From positions 1 to 64,000 of the forward strand of contig JBBSCB010000016.1 of the NCBI GenBank assembly GCA_038250675.1: a stretch of DNA of 64,000 nucleotides, written 5' to 3'. This stretch comes from JAICUF01 sp038250675 (GTDB taxonomy: Bacteria; Gemmatimonadota; Gemmatimonadetes; Gemmatimonadales; GWC2-71-9). The notes beneath the pieces are model-generated. The model was not told the origin of the DNA. It did no database searches and saw only the letters and a program-made list of their open reading frames with translations. The translations under genes and the position numbers were made by a program. Shown piece after piece: positions 26,201 to 34,405 of the stretch (position 1 is the first letter of the stretch; every line of letters begins with the position of its first letter).

Positions 26201-26448
26201 TTGCGCTCGCGGAATTGATGGTTGAGCACCTTCGACAGCCGGGCGTACGAGCGCTCGGCCATGCGCGCCACGTCGAGCGCCGCGGGCCGCTCACGATCGT
26301 AGTAATACACATCGAAGTGCTGGGTCTGGACGATCTTGAAGTTGAAGCTCTCGTACTGGACCTTGTTCTGGCCGAAGTACTGGGCGGAGAGTGCCGCCGG
26401 CATCACGGTCAGGAGGACGAGCAGCGCGGGGGCGCAGCGACGAAACAT
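23230..26448 (-). CDS. Outer-membrane protein fusing a HExxH protease, TolB-like propeller and BamA-like barrel
   Basis: The 1072-residue protein has a signal peptide (residues 1-22). Residues about 25-260 form a peptidase-MA-like domain with HEMTH (136-140) and a third ligand Glu170 in WFVEGMAEY, the gluzincin arrangement. Residues about 290-560 hold at least five PD40/TolB repeats with xWSPDGx cores. An Ala-rich linker follows near 605-640. The remainder looks like a BamA/TamA-type surface-antigen barrel ending in a terminal Phe (SLGPTF). It would sit in the outer membrane with protease and propeller in the periplasm. Function is unknown; assembly or quality control of surface proteins is a guess. 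It lies 12 nt after rsfS. Confidence 0.88.
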   Translation of the reverse strand: MFRRCAPALLVLLTVMPAALSAQYFGQNKVQYESFNFKIVQTQHFDVYYYDRERPAALDVARMAERSYARLSKVLNHQFRERKPIIVYASHADFVQTNATPEDVGEGTGGFTDFLKHRNIFPLTGSYAENQHVLTHEMTHQFQYDIWSGGKAGSGISTLIAVNPPLWFVEGMAEYMSLGPIDANTAMWLRDASIENKLPTIDQLTNDPRVFPYRFGHALLAYIGERWGDEAIGAILQTSRTAGIEGAFRRVLGLTLVQLSDQWRDAVQQKYLPEIGTRPRASAVATAMLTKARSEGTYHLAPALSPDGKEVAYFSEKNFFFIDLYLADAATGKVERRLLKSTYSSNYETFRFINSAASWSPDGRFIATAGKRGPRDEIVVIDVKRNQQVGRIRVDLSGVTTPTFSPDGKALVFTGYDGGTSDLFTVDVDGRNLRRLTHDKNADFDPVWSPDGKTIAFATDRGPRTDFETLDFGNLRIALYDLDSGTIRVLPHMDHGTNASVQWSPDGRSLAFTSDRTGVSNIFLYDLPSDQIYQLTDFYTGVQGITPISPVLSWAHAADKLAFVYYEDGKYDVYALNDPRSVKRQPFEGIDADSARAAASVALAPSAAAAAAAAAPPAQPEARAQVGEGGSIYRSPRGFRSSGELGSDSSRVPAPVSLVALLDSANYALPDTTDFAYKPYRVHFTPDYVARPSIGYQRDNFGNGFFGGSAISLSDMLGNQQMVFAGYVNGRITESQILAAYANLAHRTNYVLGVTQDPYFFFQSYENRVKQPSDTENTFVTNIRRIIVRSAFAQASHPFSRFQRVEAGLRFANVSDATLEIQEPYSPISGAPTQDPVLVTNSRPGINYVQPSLALVFDNSLFGYVGPFMGRRYRLEVAQNIGNWRFTQLTADYRRYDKLLGPFTLATRALYFGRIGRDADQFLIFGGSTELIRGNTSGSYQRNECASSPTTSSVTGCTALDRLVGTQIGVASAELRFPLINARLGVVPSGFPPVEGALFYDIGIVKNPGNTLKWNYAPGDAQDPNIRVPLQTIGASIRVNLFGFVVVRVDYSRPLRRPGVGGLWAISLGPTF

Positions 26449-26460
26449 GGCAGAACCTCG

Positions 26461-26862
26461 TCAGGAGGAGCCGATCAACAGCTCCGGTGCGTCACTCCAG
26501 AGGCGCTCGAGCTGGTAGAACGCGCGAGTCTCGGGATGAAAGAGGTGGACCACAAAGTCCACGAAGTCGAGCAGAACCCAGCGACCGCCGGTCAGACCTT
26601 CGACGTGATGCGCGTGATGCCCGCGTCGATTGAGCTTGTCCAGCACCGACTCCGCAATGCCCCGGACGTGCGCATCCGATGTGCCCGTAGCGATCACGAA
26701 GAAATCGGCGGCGTCGTTGATACCGCGCAGATCCAGTACCATCAGCTTCTGACCCTTCAGGTCATCGATGGCATCGAGGGCGAGCCGCAAATTCTCCGGC
26801 AGCCCGGAGCGCGGTGTGGTCGGGGCCTCCGCGGCCCTCGCTGCCTGCTGCTTATCCCTCAA
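26461..26862 (-). CDS. rsfS: Ribosomal silencing factor RsfS
   Basis: The 133-residue protein has the RsfS core: LMVLDLRGINDAADFFVIATGTSDAHVRGIAESV, quoted here only in outline, and the C-terminal WVLLDFVDFVVHLF. RsfS binds L14 and blocks subunit joining when nutrients are scarce. The start is TTG at 26862, 8 nt upstream of the stop of the preceding fusion gene, so translation is probably coupled. The first 20 residues are not conserved and the true start could lie further in. Confidence 0.93.
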   Translation of the reverse strand: MRDKQQAARAAEAPTTPRSGLPENLRLALDAIDDLKGQKLMVLDLRGINDAADFFVIATGTSDAHVRGIAESVLDKLNRRGHHAHHVEGLTGGRWVLLDFVDFVVHLFHPETRAFYQLERLWSDAPELLIGSS

Positions 26863-28693
26863 CGGCCGGCTCCCGGTCGAGACGGGTCGGCGCGCCGTCC
26901 TCCACCTGATAGAAGACTCCCCACGCCCCGGGACCGACGTGGGTGCCGAGCACCCCGGTGGCGAGCGTCACGAAACAGTCGCGCGGCTGGTACGCGGCCA
27001 CCAGCGCATTGCGCACCCGGTCGGCGACCTCGGGGGCGTCCGCGTGCGCCACGCCGAACCGGACCACCTGCGGCCGCGGCGTCAGCCGCGCATCGAGCAG
27101 CGAGAGCACCCGCGGCACCACATTCTCCCGCCCGCGCACCCGATCGAGCGGGACCACCCGCCCCCCGTCATCGAGCGTGAGAATCGGCTTGACGTCCAGC
27201 ATCCCGCCCAGCCACGCCTTGCCCCGACTGACCCGGCCCGATTGCAGCAGATTCTCGTACCGGTCCACCGTCAGCACCATCCCCGACTGGCGCCGGATGC
27301 GCGTCAGTTCGGCGACGATCGCTGTGGCGGGCCAGCCCGACTCCGCCAGTTCCGCCGCGCGGAGCGCCAGCATTCCCACCCCCAGCGACGCGGACCCGCT
27401 GTCGACGAAGTGGACCCGGTCCAGCGCGGCCGCCCGCTGCGCCGCCAACCCGGACTGGTAGGTCCCCGACAGGCCGGCGGACAGGAGGACGGCGACCACG
27501 TCCTCGGCCTCGCCGAGCGCGTCGCGCAGCACCCGGATGAACTCGCCCGGCGTGGGCTGCGATGTCTTCGGCAGCTGCTTGCTGGTCCGCAGCCGCCGGT
27601 AGAACTCCTCCGGCTTGAGCTCCACCCGGTCCAGGAAGGTCTGGTCGTCAAAGACGACCTGCAGCGGGACCAGCGCGATCCGATGGCGGTCCAGCACCGG
27701 GTCGGGCAGATCAGCGGAGCTGTCGGTGACGATGGCCACCGGTCGCCTATCTCCGTGTGCGATCCGGCGATGCTGGGCCCGCATGTCTTCGGCCTTGCTG
27801 GTTTCGACCGTTCCCCACCGGGCGGCATACGTAAAGACGGCCTCGGGGGTGTCCGTGTGCACATGCAGCTTGAGGATGTCCTCGCTGCTGATCACGACGA
27901 TCGACCCGCCAAAGGCGTGCATTGCGGCCCGGACCTCGTTGGTGGCGGGGAGCTGCTCTCCCCGGACCAGGACCTCGGTGCAGTACTGGAAATCGCGCTC
28001 CGCCGCCACCTCGACTCCCATGACGGGGATTGGCGCGCCGATCGACGTCCCCGGTGCCGCGAGGAGCGGGTCGCCGTGGATCAGGCGGACCACCCCTTCC
28101 ACCATGCGCACGAATCCCATGCCGCCGGCGTCCACCACGCCGGCCTCCTTGAGCACCGCCATGAGCTCGGGCGTGTGCGCAAGCGCGACCTCGCCCTGGC
28201 GCAGGAGGTAGGTCATGAAGTCGCTGATGTCGGAGTACTGCGCCGCGCCGCGCTCGGCCGCGGAGGCGGCCTCGCGGGCGATGGTTAGAATCGTGCCCTC
28301 GCGCGGGTCGTCGAGCGACGATTCCAGTGTGTCCGCGCCGCGGCGGACCGCCACTGCGATGTCGCGTGAGCTGGCGGCGGCTCGGTCGCCCAGGCCGTCG
28401 GCAAAGCCGAGGAGGAAGTGGGCCAGCATCATGCCGGAGTTGCCGCGGGCGCCGAGAATCGCCGCGCGGGCGGCGGTGCGCGCCGTGGCCGGAAGCGGCG
28501 CGTCGCCGAGCGCCCGGAGGGCGTCGGCGACGGAGCGGAGCGTCAGACTGAAATTGGTTCCGGTGTCCCCGTCGGGGACGGGAAACACGTTGATCCGGTT
28601 GATCTCATCGCGGCCTGCGGTCACCCAGTCGGCGGCGGCGTAGAGCGACCGCGCCAGCCGGGGACCGTCCATGTACGCGATGCCAACGGTCAT
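26852..28693 (-). CDS. FakA-FakB fusion: DhaL/DAK2 kinase plus DegV fatty-acid-binding protein
   Basis: The 613-residue protein joins two partners that are usually separate. Residues 1-200 are a DhaL kinase domain with the Mg/ATP motif PVPDGDTGTN (38-47). Residues 230-310 match the FakA middle domain, keeping C236 (YCTE) and H275/H277 (LHVHTD). Residues about 317-605 are a DegV/FakB lipid-binding domain (AIVTDSSADLP, then LSAGLSGTYQSG). In Gram-positive bacteria FakA phosphorylates FakB-bound fatty acids to acyl-phosphate for phospholipid synthesis. Fusion would keep kinase and substrate carrier together. It lies between rplI (9 nt) and rsfS. Confidence 0.92.
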   Translation of the reverse strand: MTVGIAYMDGPRLARSLYAAADWVTAGRDEINRINVFPVPDGDTGTNFSLTLRSVADALRALGDAPLPATARTAARAAILGARGNSGMMLAHFLLGFADGLGDRAAASSRDIAVAVRRGADTLESSLDDPREGTILTIAREAASAAERGAAQYSDISDFMTYLLRQGEVALAHTPELMAVLKEAGVVDAGGMGFVRMVEGVVRLIHGDPLLAAPGTSIGAPIPVMGVEVAAERDFQYCTEVLVRGEQLPATNEVRAAMHAFGGSIVVISSEDILKLHVHTDTPEAVFTYAARWGTVETSKAEDMRAQHRRIAHGDRRPVAIVTDSSADLPDPVLDRHRIALVPLQVVFDDQTFLDRVELKPEEFYRRLRTSKQLPKTSQPTPGEFIRVLRDALGEAEDVVAVLLSAGLSGTYQSGLAAQRAAALDRVHFVDSGSASLGVGMLALRAAELAESGWPATAIVAELTRIRRQSGMVLTVDRYENLLQSGRVSRGKAWLGGMLDVKPILTLDDGGRVVPLDRVRGRENVVPRVLSLLDARLTPRPQVVRFGVAHADAPEVADRVRNALVAAYQPRDCFVTLATGVLGTHVGPGAWGVFYQVEDGAPTRLDREPAVEG

Positions 28694-28702
28694 GCCGGCC
28701 GG

Positions 28703-29149
28703 CTATTCGGCGACGACCGTCACGCGCACCTCGGCGCGCACGTCGGCATGCAGGCGGATGCCCACTGTGTGCTCGCCCAGCGTCTTGATTGGCTGGTCCA
28801 TCTCGATGCGCCGCTTGTCGACGTCGAACCCCTTCGCGGCCAGTGCCTGCGCCACGTCCGAGGCGGTGATCGACCCGAACAGCTTGCCCTCTTCGCCGGC
28901 CTTGCCGGTGAGCGTGATCGGGGCCGCGGCGAGGCGCGTCGCCTGGCCCTGCGCCTCGGTGCGATCGGTCTCGGCCCGGACGGTACGCGCCCTGGTTTCG
29001 GCGGCGATCCGCTTCTTGTTCCCTTCGGTGGCCTCGTACGCGAGCCCGCTGGGCAGCAGGTAGTTGCGGCCGTAGCCCGGCTTGACGCGGACCATCTCGC
29101 CCGCCTTCCCGAGCGACTTCACGTCCTCGCGCAAGATCACTTCCATCAT
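28703..29149 (-). CDS. rplI: 50S ribosomal protein L9
   Basis: The 148-residue protein has the L9 N-terminal domain (VILREDVKSLGKAGEMVRVKPGYGRNYLLP in outline), the long connecting helix (residues 45-80) and the C-terminal RNA-binding domain with GKLFGSIT. Two ATG codons are adjacent. The first, at 29149, has GGAGG 9 nt upstream and overlaps the stop of the DUF2232 gene as ATGA, so it is preferred. A much longer open frame upstream overlaps the DUF2232 gene and is spurious. Confidence 0.96.
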   Translation of the reverse strand: MMEVILREDVKSLGKAGEMVRVKPGYGRNYLLPSGLAYEATEGNKKRIAAETRARTVRAETDRTEAQGQATRLAAAPITLTGKAGEEGKLFGSITASDVAQALAAKGFDVDKRRIEMDQPIKTLGEHTVGIRLHADVRAEVRVTVVAE

Positions 29150-30117
29150 CGGGTGGTTCCTCCAGGTGTAGGCGGCGTCAGGCGCCGCCGGAAATCTACC
29201 CACGAATCGGCAAGCCCGAGCAGCGCGAGCCCGCTCAGGGCGAACGGCATCAGCAGTACGGCGACCAGCGTCAGCACCAGCAGCACCAGTCCCGGTGCCT
29301 GACGTCCCAGGGTGGAGAAGACCGCCAGTCCCCGCGCCGCGTACAGCACGGCCGCGACGAGCAGGACGTTCCGGGCCAGCAGCGTGATCGACAGGGCGCC
29401 GATCGTCTGCGGGACCGGTAGCAGCAGGGCCGCGAGCGCCACCACGGGGACCCACACCCATTGATCGCCAAACCTGAACTGCGCAAACGGTGCGGCGGGC
29501 GGCGCGATCGGCCGGCTCGCCACGGCGCCGTAGAGGCGCCATGCCAGCCCCACCCCGGCGACCGCCGTCAGGGCGAGGATGGCCGGGAAGAGCGCGGCGA
29601 CATCGGCGGACCGCGCCGCGACCTGGTTGAAGAGCTGCTGCGCCGGCACGCCGCGCGCGCCCTGCGCCCCGGCCGCCTGGGCCTGCAGCTGCAGGAAGTC
29701 ATGGATCTCCCGCGCTGCCGAGATCTGGACATCGGGCCATCCAAACCCCAGATACGCGCTCCAGATCAGCGTGCCGACGCCCGCGATGACCGCCGCCAGC
29801 ACCGCACGGCGGAAGACCGGCCCCGGCCGGGCCAGCATGAGCACGACGAACGCGCCGGTCAGCATCGCCCCCAGCGCGCGGACGAACTGGGGAAAGAGGT
29901 TGCCGGTATCGAGCAGGGCGAGCGCCAGGAGCGGTGCGGCCAGCGCGAGCGCGATCCACTCCGGACGGCTCGCCGGCCGGGACACGAATAGCAGCGCCAC
30001 GACGGGTCCCAGCACGAACACCCACGGCGCTATCAGCAGAAACGCCGCGGTCAGGAGCAGCAGCCCCACCAGCCCGCGACGGCGCTGCGCCGCCGCGAGT
30101 GGCGCGGGAGCGGTCAG
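29146..30117 (-). CDS. DUF2232 (YybS-like) membrane protein, probable CTG start
   Basis: The protein has about eight hydrophobic segments and the profile of DUF2232/YybS proteins, which lie beside rplI in Bacillus as here. Its function is unknown. The only conventional start is TTG 30204, which would overlap rpsR by 91 nt with a tail encoded antiparallel to no family sequence. CTG 30117 overlaps the rpsR stop as CTGA, the same coupling geometry used by many genes in this window. That start gives 323 residues beginning MTAPAPLAAAQRRRG before the first helix. GTG 30069 is a third option. The C-terminus overlaps the rplI start by 4 nt. Confidence 0.78.
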   Translation of the reverse strand: MTAPAPLAAAQRRRGLVGLLLLTAAFLLIAPWVFVLGPVVALLFVSRPASRPEWIALALAAPLLALALLDTGNLFPQFVRALGAMLTGAFVVLMLARPGPVFRRAVLAAVIAGVGTLIWSAYLGFGWPDVQISAAREIHDFLQLQAQAAGAQGARGVPAQQLFNQVAARSADVAALFPAILALTAVAGVGLAWRLYGAVASRPIAPPAAPFAQFRFGDQWVWVPVVALAALLLPVPQTIGALSITLLARNVLLVAAVLYAARGLAVFSTLGRQAPGLVLLVLTLVAVLLMPFALSGLALLGLADSWVDFRRRLTPPTPGGTTR

Positions 30118-30335
30118 CCGGCGAACCCCTTGATATACGGCAACAGGGCCAGCTGCCGCGCCCGCTTGATCGCGGTGCTGAGCTGACGCTGGTGGCGGGC
30201 GCAAGTGCCGGACAGGCGGCTCGGCAGGATCTTGCCGCGCTCAGTCAGAAAGCGGGAGAGCGTGCGCTCGTCCTTGAAGTCAACGACCCGGACGCCGGAC
30301 TCGCAGATGGCGCAGGTCTTGGCAGCGCGCTTCAT
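30114..30335 (-). CDS. rpsR: 30S ribosomal protein S18
   Basis: The 73-residue protein contains the S18 core FKDERTLSRFLTERGKILP and TGTCARHQRQL-like sequence before a basic C-terminus. CAIC near the start and a further Cys suggest the zinc-binding form. It pairs with S6 on the platform of the 30S subunit. The ATG overlaps the rpsF stop by 4 nt. Confidence 0.97.
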   Translation of the reverse strand: MKRAAKTCAICESGVRVVDFKDERTLSRFLTERGKILPSRLSGTCARHQRQLSTAIKRARQLALLPYIKGFAG

Positions 30336-30676
30336 TCGTCGTCCTCCTCGTCACCGGTCTTGACCGCGGCTGGCGGCACCGGCTGCGGGCCGTCATTAGC
30401 AACGACGAGGTGGCGCAGGACGCCCTCGTCCAGCTTGATCGCGCGCTCGAACTCGGGCAGCGCCGTGGAGGCCGATTCGAGCTTGGCGATGACGTAGTAG
30501 CCGGTTTCGTGCTTGTTGATCGGGTAGGCGAGGGCACGCTTGCCCCAGTGGTCGAGCACGGGGGGCTCGCTGCCGTCCTGCCTGATCAGGGAATGGAAGC
30601 GCTCGAGGCGCTCGTTGATGGCGGTCTCTTCGAGGGCACTGTCGAAGATATAGACCACCTCATACTGGTGGGTCAT
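30332..30676 (-). CDS. rpsF: 30S ribosomal protein S6
   Basis: The 114-residue protein begins MTHQYEVVYIFDSALEE and contains WGKRALAYPINKHETGYYV, the S6 core, followed by an acidic tail (DEEDDE). AAAGGA lies 8 nt before the ATG. No ssb gene lies between rpsF and rpsR, unlike the common rpsF-ssb-rpsR order. A stable hairpin sits in the leader. Confidence 0.97.
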   Translation of the reverse strand: MTHQYEVVYIFDSALEETAINERLERFHSLIRQDGSEPPVLDHWGKRALAYPINKHETGYYVIAKLESASTALPEFERAIKLDEGVLRHLVVANDGPQPVPPAAVKTGDEEDDE

Positions 30677-30698
30677 GACACCGTCCTTTGGACTGTTG

Positions 30699-30723
30699 CC
30701 CCGGCCCTGGTGTGAGGCCGAGG
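30699..30723 (-). promoter_or_regulatory. Leader hairpin before rpsF, possible S6:S18 autoregulatory site
   Basis: On the mRNA, CCUCGGCC pairs with GGCCGGGG (8 bp, one U-G) around a 9-nt loop UCACACCAG, 22 nt before the rpsF start. S6 and S18 are known to repress their own operon through a leader RNA in many bacteria. Whether this hairpin has the required bulge geometry is not clear. The leader upstream also contains CUCCUCCUC, which resembles the 3' end of 16S rRNA. Confidence 0.35.
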
Positions 30724-30740
30724 AGGAGATATGTGAGCCG

Positions 30741-30748
30741 CAAAGATA
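30741..30748 (-). promoter_or_regulatory. TAnnTTTG-type element before rpsF
   Basis: TATCTTTG on the minus strand lies in the 110-nt gap between ychF and rpsF. TTTCGT occurs 17 nt upstream as a very weak -35. It would start a transcript about 60 nt before rpsF that includes the leader hairpin. The match to the Bacteroidota -7 consensus is exact, but the octamer is short. Confidence 0.3.
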
Positions 30749-30786
30749 GCTGGGCGGCGGGGCGCACGAAAGGTCGGCGGAGGGGC

Positions 30787-31884
<1,098 letters not shown>

Positions 31885-31913
31885 GGGATCTTTCCTGCCC
31901 GGAGCGGGGGCGT

Positions 31914-32486
31914 CTAGGCCTGGCGGTTGAAGCGCGACATGGCGCGCTCGATGCCGTCGGTGAGCCAGCTCTCGACCGCATCGGCCATCGGGTCGAGGAG
32001 GCCGTCGATCACCGAGCGCTCCTCGCGCCCGAACGCGCCCAGCACGTAGTCGGCGAGGTCGCTGGCGTCCGGGGGCACCGGTCCGACTCCGATCCGGAGC
32101 CGGGCGTAGTCCTGGCGCCGCAGCGTGCCTTCGATGCTCCTGAGCCCGTTGTGGCCGCCGGCGGAGCCGGCTCCGCGAAGCCGGAACCGCCCGAGATCGG
32201 TGGCGACGTCGTCGACCAGCACGAGCAGTTCCGACGCCGGATCAAATCCGGGCACGGCGAGCAGCGATGCCAGTGCGGCACCGCTGCGGTTCATGTAGGT
32301 CTGGGGCTTGAGGAGGCGGACCGGATGGCCGCCCACGGTGCCGGCGGCCTGGCGGGCCCGCTCGGCGCGCCGGAACGCTCCGAGGCCCCACCGCGCGGCG
32401 AGCCGTTCGATCAGCAGGAACCCGGCGTTGTGCCGGGTATCCTCGTATTCCGGGCCAGGGTTGCCCAGTCCGACGATGGCACGCAG
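31914..32486 (-). CDS. pth: Peptidyl-tRNA hydrolase, CTG start
   Basis: Read from CTG 32486 the protein has 190 residues and begins MRAIVGLGNPGPEYEDTRHN. It keeps every active-site residue of Pth one position lower than in E. coli: N9, H19, N66, D92 and N113. The first conventional start, GTG 32336, would remove 50 residues including the catalytic His. A TAG (the rplY stop) lies in frame 6 nt upstream of CTG, so no earlier start exists. It recycles peptidyl-tRNA released from stalled ribosomes. It follows rplY by 3 nt. Confidence 0.95.
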   Translation of the reverse strand: MRAIVGLGNPGPEYEDTRHNAGFLLIERLAARWGLGAFRRAERARQAAGTVGGHPVRLLKPQTYMNRSGAALASLLAVPGFDPASELLVLVDDVATDLGRFRLRGAGSAGGHNGLRSIEGTLRRQDYARLRIGVGPVPPDASDLADYVLGAFGREERSVIDGLLDPMADAVESWLTDGIERAMSRFNRQA

Positions 32487-32489
32487 GGA

Positions 32490-33152
32490 CTACGCCTTCG
32501 CTTCGGCGTCCTCGCCCTCGGCCTTGGCCTTGCGGATGAGCTCTGGCTCGCCCGACGGGGCCTCCTCGACCACGGCCGGCGCCTCCTCGGTGCGCGGCGC
32601 GACGACGGTCGCCACCGGCAGGTCCTCGTCGTTCAGGATGTCGGCTTTCTCAATCTTGATGTCGCGCACGTACAGCGACTGGCCGATGCCGAGATTGGTG
32701 ACGTCGAGGTCGATGCTCTCGGGGATGTCGCCCGGGAACACCTCGATCTCCAGCGTGCGCAGGATGTGGTCCAGTACGCCGCCGAAGTTGCGGACGCCGT
32801 CGGCGGTGCCGGTGAGGTGGACCGGGACCTCGACGGTGATCTTCTCGTCGGCGTGGATCTCGTAGAGGTCGACGTGAATGATGTCGGACGGGCGGATCGG
32901 ATTGCGCTGGATCTCGCGGATGAGCACCTTGATCGGCGCCCGTCCGTCCACCACAACGTCCACGATGGTGCTCGCGGCGCTGATGCCCATCAGCATCCTG
33001 TCGAGCACGGGGGCGTCCACCACCAGCGGCTCGGGCTCGCGGCCGTGGCCGTAGATCACGGCCGGCACCTTGCCTTCGCGCCGGAGCGAGCGGGCCGCGC
33101 CCTTGCCGGTGGTGGAACGGGTCGCCGCCTGGAGATTCACCTGTTGTGCCAT
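32490..33152 (-). CDS. rplY: 50S ribosomal protein L25 (CTC family)
   Basis: The 220-residue protein has the L25 5S-rRNA-binding domain (residues 1-95, with GKGAARSLRREGKVPAVIYG and RNPIRPSDIIHVDLYEI in outline). The C-terminal TL5/CTC domain follows (VEVPVHLTGTADGVRNFGGV) and an acidic tail. This long form is typical outside gammaproteobacteria. It sits in the usual prs-rplY-pth order. Confidence 0.96.
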   Translation of the reverse strand: MAQQVNLQAATRSTTGKGAARSLRREGKVPAVIYGHGREPEPLVVDAPVLDRMLMGISAASTIVDVVVDGRAPIKVLIREIQRNPIRPSDIIHVDLYEIHADEKITVEVPVHLTGTADGVRNFGGVLDHILRTLEIEVFPGDIPESIDLDVTNLGIGQSLYVRDIKIEKADILNDEDLPVATVVAPRTEEAPAVVEEAPSGEPELIRKAKAEGEDAEAKA

Positions 33153-33189
33153 GATCCGATCCTTCGCGTGTGGTGCGCCCGCGGGCGCC

Positions 33190-34143
33190 TCAATCGAACA
33201 GCGAGCTGACGGACTGATCGCTATGCGTGTAACCGATCGCCTTCGAGAGCAGGCCGGCGATCGACAGAACCTTCAGCCGGTCGAATCGCCGCTCGGGCGG
33301 CAGCGCGATCGTGTTGGTGACCGCAACTTCCTTGACCGGCGACGCCATCAGCCGCTCCACCGCCGGCCCCGACAAGAGTGCGTGGGTGGCGCAGCAGTAG
33401 ACATCCTCGGCGCCGAGCCGCTTGAGGGCGGTGACCGCCTCGGCCATCGTGCCGGCCGTGTCGATCATGTCGTCGGGGATGAGGCAGTCCTTGCCCTTCA
33501 CGTCACCGACGACGTTCAGCACCTCCGCGACGTTGGCGGACGGGCGCCGCTTGTCGATGATCGCAAGCGACGCATTGAGCCGCTTGGCAAAGCCCCGCGC
33601 CATCTTGGCCGAGCCCACGTCGGGCGCCACGATTGCCAGGTCGCGCAGCGACTTCTGCCGATAGTGGTTCACAAAGACCGGCGCCGCGTACAGGTGGTCC
33701 ACCGGCAGGTCGAAGAACCCCTGGAGCTGATGCTGATGGAAATCCATCGCCAGCACGCGGTCGGCGCCCGCCATCGAGACCATGTTGGCCATCAGCTTGG
33801 CGCTAATCGCGACGCGCGGCTGATCCTTCCGGTCCTGCCGGGCGTAGCCGAAGTACGGGATCACCGCTGTCACCCGTGCCGCGCTGGCCCGCTTGGCCGC
33901 GTCCATGAGGAGCAGCAGCTCCATCATGTTTTCGGCCGGCGGGTTGGTCGGCTGGATGATGTAGACGTCCCGGCCCCGCACGTTCTCGTCGATCTTGACG
34001 AACAGCTCGCCGTCCGCAAAGCGGCGGATCGTCACCGCGCAGAGCGGCTGCCCCAGATGCGCCGCCACCTCTTCCGCGAGGGGGCGGTTGGCAGTGCCGC
34101 TGAGAAGCAGCATCTGGCTGCGGGCAAGCGAAAGATCCGTCAT
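33190..34143 (-). CDS. prs: Ribose-phosphate pyrophosphokinase
   Basis: The 317-residue enzyme makes PRPP from ribose 5-phosphate and ATP. Visible motifs are FADGELFVKI, the flexible-loop region YARQDRK, the metal-binding MDFHQHQLQGFF and the PRPP loop DDMIDTAGTM. The ATG at 34143 has no Shine-Dalgarno; an internal ATG at 34113 (MLLLSGTANRPLAE) would align better with the E. coli start. It heads the long minus-strand run. Confidence 0.96.
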   Translation of the reverse strand: MTDLSLARSQMLLLSGTANRPLAEEVAAHLGQPLCAVTIRRFADGELFVKIDENVRGRDVYIIQPTNPPAENMMELLLLMDAAKRASAARVTAVIPYFGYARQDRKDQPRVAISAKLMANMVSMAGADRVLAMDFHQHQLQGFFDLPVDHLYAAPVFVNHYRQKSLRDLAIVAPDVGSAKMARGFAKRLNASLAIIDKRRPSANVAEVLNVVGDVKGKDCLIPDDMIDTAGTMAEAVTALKRLGAEDVYCCATHALLSGPAVERLMASPVKEVAVTNTIALPPERRFDRLKVLSIAGLLSKAIGYTHSDQSVSSLFD

Positions 34144-34157
34144 GTCTACAGCCCGAC

Positions 34158-34187
34158 AAGCTACCCCGGACGGACGGCTTGCGTCAA
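34158..34187 (-). promoter_or_regulatory. Candidate prs promoter
   Basis: TTGACG (34187-34182, 5 of 6) and TAGCTT (34163-34158, 3 of 6) are 18 nt apart. The expected start would leave only about 7 nt before the annotated ATG. The message may therefore be leaderless, or translation may begin at the internal ATG at 34113. Confidence 0.4.
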
Positions 34188-34405
34188 CTCGCGGATGTCG
34201 GCCGAGCTACCGGCGGGCGGTGCCCCATGTCACGGCGCCAAATCCGCCCCGGCCCCATGTTTTGGGTCGCAGGATCGGCCCGGTCGGTTGGTCCCGACTG
34301 CGCGGCATGCTCATTGCTGCGCTTGCCGGCGACGCAGACTGGCACTCACCCCATCGCGAGGCAGCGTTCCGTCGCGCGAGCTTGAATAGAGCGAGGAGTC
34401 GGCAG

